DNA of 12,151 nt. Source: Baffinella frigidus. Taxonomy: Eukaryota > Cryptophyceae > Cryptomonadales > Baffinellaceae. The DNA lies in the NCBI GenBank assembly GCA_026770585.1, contig MU647959.1, forward strand, positions 21,655 to 33,805. The letters run 5' to 3'. A program made the translations under genes and the position numbers. The notes under the pieces are model-generated. The model was not told where the DNA came from. It searched no databases and saw nothing but the letters and a program-made list of their open reading frames with translations. Positions within the stretch are counted from its first letter, which is position 1. Every line of letters starts with the position of its first letter. Below are positions 9,354 through 12,151 of this stretch, piece after piece.

Positions 9354-9411
9354 AGGGGTACCTCGCTCATACCGCCTCACCCTAGGATCCTACAGTAGTA
9401 CTGTGTCTAGG
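9349..9411. repeat. Second, partial family B copy fused to fold-back 5
   Basis: GTACAGGGGTACCTCGCTCA restarts at 9350, overlapping the end of the previous arm (TACCCCTGTACAGGGGTA palindrome at 9344-9361). It then diverges into CCCTAGGATCCTACAGTAG / TACTGTGTCTAGGG. No closing outer arm is present. Confidence 0.85.
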
Positions 9412-9662
9412 GCCCGTACATGCCGTGCACACGTGCACATGTTGTTGCTTATTTATTATTTATTTAATTACTTGCGTGCATGTTTCTTTCCTGTGACAAA
9501 ACTTGTACCCCGGGAAGGATCGCGCCGCCTTTTTAAAGCAGATGTGAGGCCCTGCTGTTCTGCGAGCTCTAGGCCGACGTTCGTCTTAGAGCTGCACTTC
9601 ACCTTTCCGGAGGAAAGGTGATTGTATGCTGAGTTGTTCACTCCCTGGTTGGCCTGCCCCGC
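9412..9662. other. Stretch with one small hairpin
   Basis: TCACCTTTCC / GGAAAGGTGA hairpin at 9599-9621 with a 3-nt loop. A TTATTTATTATTTATTTAATT tract lies near 9450-9470. No gene seen. Confidence 0.5.
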
Positions 9663-9870
9663 GTACAAAAGAACCTGTTTGGGGGGGATTAGGCTGCCCG
9701 CACGCTGCCGGCACCAGATTTCCGGTACAAATGAGCGCGATTTCGGGGTTTGCTGCGGATTTGGGGTACAAAAGAGCACCATTGGAGGGGTCGAGGCTGC
9801 TCGCATGCTGCCAGTGCCAGGATTTGGTGTACAAAAGAGCACGTTTGGGGGGCACCAGACTGCGCAGCTT
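9663..9870 (+). repeat. Nested tandem repeat with GTACAAAAGAGC
   Basis: GTACAAAAGA-type words start at 9663, 9725, 9766 and 9829 (spacings 62, 41, 63). They form two composite units of about 103 bp that also share GGCTGC.CGCA.GCTGCC and G.TTTGGGGGG words. The overlapping open frames here are by-products of the repeat. Confidence 0.88.
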
Positions 9871-10150
9871 ATCAGCACCCTTACGCGGCGATCGCCACTG
9901 CTGCTTGTACCGCGAGTTCATGATGTCCTGCACGGGGAAAAAGAAAAAAAACGAGATCGTGACTCCCACGGACCGTCCCCGCCTTCCAAACTGCTTGCAA
10001 ACCCATAGGGGACCATGCCCTAGGGCGACATGGGAGTTTAGGAAGCTCCACGACCAAAACTCCACCCTACACCAGGGCCGGCAGGACCAAAAACGTCCCC
10101 CTGCAGGGACTCAGACAGAGCTACGACACCGCCTGCGCTGGTACACATAA
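9871..10150. other. Stretch with no firm gene
   Basis: The plus-strand frame ending at 10150 continues from the tandem repeat into CLYREFMMSCTGKKKKNEIV, a basic stretch that could be an exon but matches nothing I know. The A-rich tract is at 9938-9951. Confidence 0.35.
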
Positions 10151-10158
10151 CCGAATTA

Positions 10159-10527
10159 TCTCGACGACAATCTTGAGATCTCACGATTTGCTAACAGGGG
10201 GGAAGAAGAGAGACCGGGACGGGAGGATTGGACCCCGAGCAGCAAACTTGAAAGTTTTGTTGGTGGCGCCCAACGGTGTCGAAAGTCAGAAACAGCGAAG
10301 TAATAGCCTGCCAGGACTGACACATGGACCCACGAAGTTTCAAAGGCAACCACCCGAACACTTGGCAGACCGTAGGGCAACGGGAGGGGGGGCAGAGCCT
10401 TACCCGGAGGAAGACATGCGCCTGCTCCATCGTTGACTCGATCTGTGACGAGTAAACTCTCGACCGGTGCTGCGAGGGGAAGCAAGCTCAGATCACAGGT
10501 TTCTCGACGAGAGTCTTGAGATCTCAC
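10159..10527 (+). repeat. Pair of 26-bp direct repeats 343 nt apart
   Basis: TCTCGACGA.A.TCTTGAGATC followed by TCAC occurs at 10159-10184 and 10502-10527, 24 of 26 identical. Sequence between and after (to about 10900) has no recognisable gene; several GC-driven open frames overlap on both strands. Confidence 0.85.
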
Positions 10528-10930
10528 CAATCTGAGGTGGAAACACTTGAAGACGCGGTGGGGGGAGTGCACCTAGGCTCGCAATCCTTGAAGCTTTCAG
10601 CCTATTCTGCATCGCCCTCGCTTTGGCTTTGGGGGTGCTCTTCTTCCTGCACTCGCCCCCCATCCTGCTCCCAGACCCCTCCGATACCTGCCGAAGTACC
10701 CCTAGTACAAGACAGAACCTCACAAGGCACCTCAAGGGGCCCCGCAGGGGCGGGGGCCTGCTGCCCGTCGCTGTCTACCCCAACGGATCACGAGCTTGAA
10801 ATCGCCAAAAATACGAGGCTCCAAAATGTATTGTAGCTGGTACAAATCTGTACAGTCAGCAAAATAACCTGTTCGACACTCCGCAACTTGCCAGACCCAG
10901 GTAAACTTTCGGAAAATGAGTTTTGCTTTA
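10528..10930. other. Stretch without recognised features
   Basis: Proline-, serine- and arginine-rich frames on both strands overlap and none has a family signature. GGGGCCCCGCAGGGGCGGGG near 10737-10757 is a GC-rich partial palindrome. Confidence 0.4.
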
Positions 10931-10935
10931 CAAGA

Positions 10936-11690
10936 TTTAGGCCTAGATCCTGGATTTATTATTACTAGTCTAAGGCCACTTCTTACAAGGCAGTGAAAAT
11001 GAGAAATCAGAAATCGGTGAAATTTCTGATTCCTCATTTTTCAAAGTGTGCCCTCTTGTGGAAAAACCGCGATATCCACACTCAGAAATGAGGAATTAGA
11101 AATGGCGGGAAGTCAAATAAACCTCGACGAAAAGACCGAAAGCGAAATGGCGAGGGTCTGGTGCTAGGGCTGGGGATAGCTCCGCCGTCCGGGAAGCCAG
11201 CAGGGGGATCAAGGGGTCATACGGCGCTCATCAGTGCCCTCTATTTCCGAGAGCAAGCCGTGCCACCGCCGTCGCCGAAACATGGCCGTGCTGCTCGTGC
11301 CCTGGGCGCAGATCGCGACAAGGCGCCAGGATCCCGGCAACCACGCGCGGGGGCCGCGCTGGCGGACCCGCTCTTGGGCGCCCGCCCCTAGCTGGTGGTC
11401 TTGCACGTCGATTCCGGCCTGGCAGCTCGGGCCGGCCGGGCCCATGCGCGGAGCTAGGGGCCGGGCTGGCCTGGGGCGCCGCCCCAGGATCCTGATTTTT
11501 CAGTGAAAAATTGGGAGGCAAATCCTCAGGAATTGGGCCCAATTCTTCAGGATTAAGGCACACTCAGGAATTTTGAGGCCTAATTCCTGAGTATTCAGTG
11601 CCATAAGAGGGCGAAAATGAAAAACCAGGTCCCGATTTTTCATTTTCACTGCCTTGTCAGAAGTGGCCTAAATTTAGTAGCCTAAATTTA
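10936..11690. mobile_element. Composite inverted-repeat element with GC-rich interior
   Basis: 10973-11002 and 11640-11669 are inverted copies (AGGCCACTTCT.ACAAGGCAG then TGAAAATGA, 29 of 30). Further paired blocks are GCCCTCTT.TGG (about 11050/11601) and TTTAGGCCT (about 10936/11675). The AT-rich ends carry extra hairpins: CAGAAAT...ATTTCTG at about 11008-11033 and the near-palindrome AATCCTCAGGAATTGGGCCC and complement at 11521-11554. The middle 11110-11500 is very GC-rich. No transposase seen. Confidence 0.75.
11470..11488. repeat. GC-rich hairpin
   Basis: CCTGGGGCG, one C, CGCCCCAGG: nine perfect pairs, at the border between the GC-rich interior and the AT-rich right end of the composite element. 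Confidence 0.85.
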
Positions 11691-11734
11691 CCGGATTTTT
11701 CCATATAAATGTCCCTGGGACGATTCATGCTTCC

Positions 11735-11910
11735 TGGGGGGGGGCGACATTTTCACTATGAGGTCCACTATGAGCTTCTCAGGGGGGGGGGACAATTTGG
11801 GGGGGAGACATTTTCACTGCACTATGAGTTTCCGTGGGGGGGGGATGATTTGGGGGTGCGACATTTCGTGAAGATGCATTCCACTATGAGCCTCTCAGTG
11901 GGGGTTTGTG
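11735..11910 (+). repeat. G-rich tandem repeat
   Basis: ACTATGAG words start at 11755, 11767, 11821 and 11883. They are separated by CTCAGGGGGGGG-type runs, GA..ATTTGGGGG and GACATTTTC. The unit is 54-62 bp. Several runs of six or more G on the plus strand could form quadruplexes. The plus open frame 11709-11990 is translated repeat. Confidence 0.88.
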
Positions 11911-12151
11911 TTTTCGACAAAAAGTGCAAAAAGTTGCGTCCCGATCCACGGGGAGAGAAGATTTTTCCCATGCCCGGACACAGAATCTAACTCACGTCAT
12001 CCTGATTACAAACACTGACTTGTCCCACTACGCCACGTCCTTTAGGTCCTTTAGGTTTTAATTTCTCCCAACATATGCCAACGACACGCCGTTCCGTAGA
12101 AGGGATCTGCAGAGAAAGCATTTTTGCTCTCGGATCGCGTTTCGCTCTCCA
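11911..12151. other. Right edge, no recognised gene
   Basis: A 10-bp doublet GTCCTTTAG is at 12039-12057. Nothing else is supported. Confidence 0.5.

Noticed and set aside
9599-9621. Histone-type 3' stem-loop or bacterial terminator
   Set aside because: Stem sequence does not fit the histone motif, no T tract follows, and no gene ends just before it.
9468-10150. Long overlapping frames up to 174 residues on both strands
   Set aside because: Driven by the tandem repeat 9663-9870, whose spacing keeps several frames open; no known family.
11161-11563. Four overlapping frames of 76-110 residues in the GC-rich interior
   Set aside because: All frames stay open because of base composition; none shows motifs.

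Overview
The window reads as nuclear DNA of a eukaryote with very repeat-dense, intron-rich chromatin. It has no bacterial-style operons and no long open frames. It has degenerate TTTAGGG/CCCTAAA telomere-type arrays, dozens of fold-back (inverted-repeat) elements, and protein-coding sequence broken into short exons with GT...AG borders. TTTAGGG telomeres occur in plants, many algae, dinoflagellates and chromerids. A unicellular alga such as a chromerid (Chromera-like) fits best, but that assignment is inference.

The main recognisable gene is on the minus strand. It encodes a YebC/TACO1-family protein (bacterial YebC; the mitochondrial TACO1 is a translational activator). Four exons can be stitched together by phase: exon 1 (6537-6631, the MAGHSKW start of the family), exon 2 (4686-4821, the GGNTPNN...[10 protein letters not shown] segment), exon 3 (2114-2167, [11 protein letters not shown]) and exon 4 (about 104-136, VMVHCVTDN). 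Together they give about 103 residues, the N-terminal domain and the beginning of the next. The rest of the gene must lie beyond position 1. The introns are about 1.7, 2.5 and 2.0 kb and are built almost wholly of repeats.

The most unusual property is that exons 1, 2 and 3 each have decayed partial copies of themselves nearby, on the same strand and carrying splice-site flanks: exon 1 at 6419-6471, exon 2 at 5015-5063, and exon 3 at 3012-3072, 1976-2013 and 1512-1545. A 33-bp tandem array lies directly after exon 4. The exon-2 shard is joined at its splice acceptor to a telomere-type array.

Repeat layout by region: 1-99 33-bp tandem; 157-438 fold-back of family B; 640-793 fold-back of family A; 848-1005 MITE; 1316-1480 family B; 1490-1620 exon-3 shard repeat; 1734-1902 family A; 1955-2150 exon-3 repeats; 2176-2345 family B; 2460-2695 nested inverted repeats; 3237-3360 22-bp tandem; 3737-3866 fold-back with a 42-bp perfect palindrome; 4406-4604 fold-back with 80-bp arms; 5061-5176 TTTAGGG array; 5397-5503 CCCTAAA array; 5529-5694 family B; 5709-5854 family A; 5892-6043 MITE; 6090-6233 family A; 6304-6848 AAGTTGAC hairpin units; 6888-7327 CCCTAAA array, 44-bp perfect inverted repeat, TTTAGGG array. 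Families A and B are odd because the innermost core is conserved between copies while the outer arms differ, the reverse of ordinary MITEs.

Right of about 7.5 kb the sequence is more GC-rich and less dense in fold-backs. A plausible 3' end of an unrecognised plus-strand gene lies at 8843-9198, with an 80-nt intron and an AATAAA overlapping the stop. Two further minus-strand open stretches (7626-7790, 8234-8455) look protein-like but are unidentified. A double family-B fold-back (9231-9411), tandem repeats (9663-9870), a composite inverted-repeat element with GC-rich cargo (10936-11690) and a G-rich tandem array (11735-11910) complete the window.
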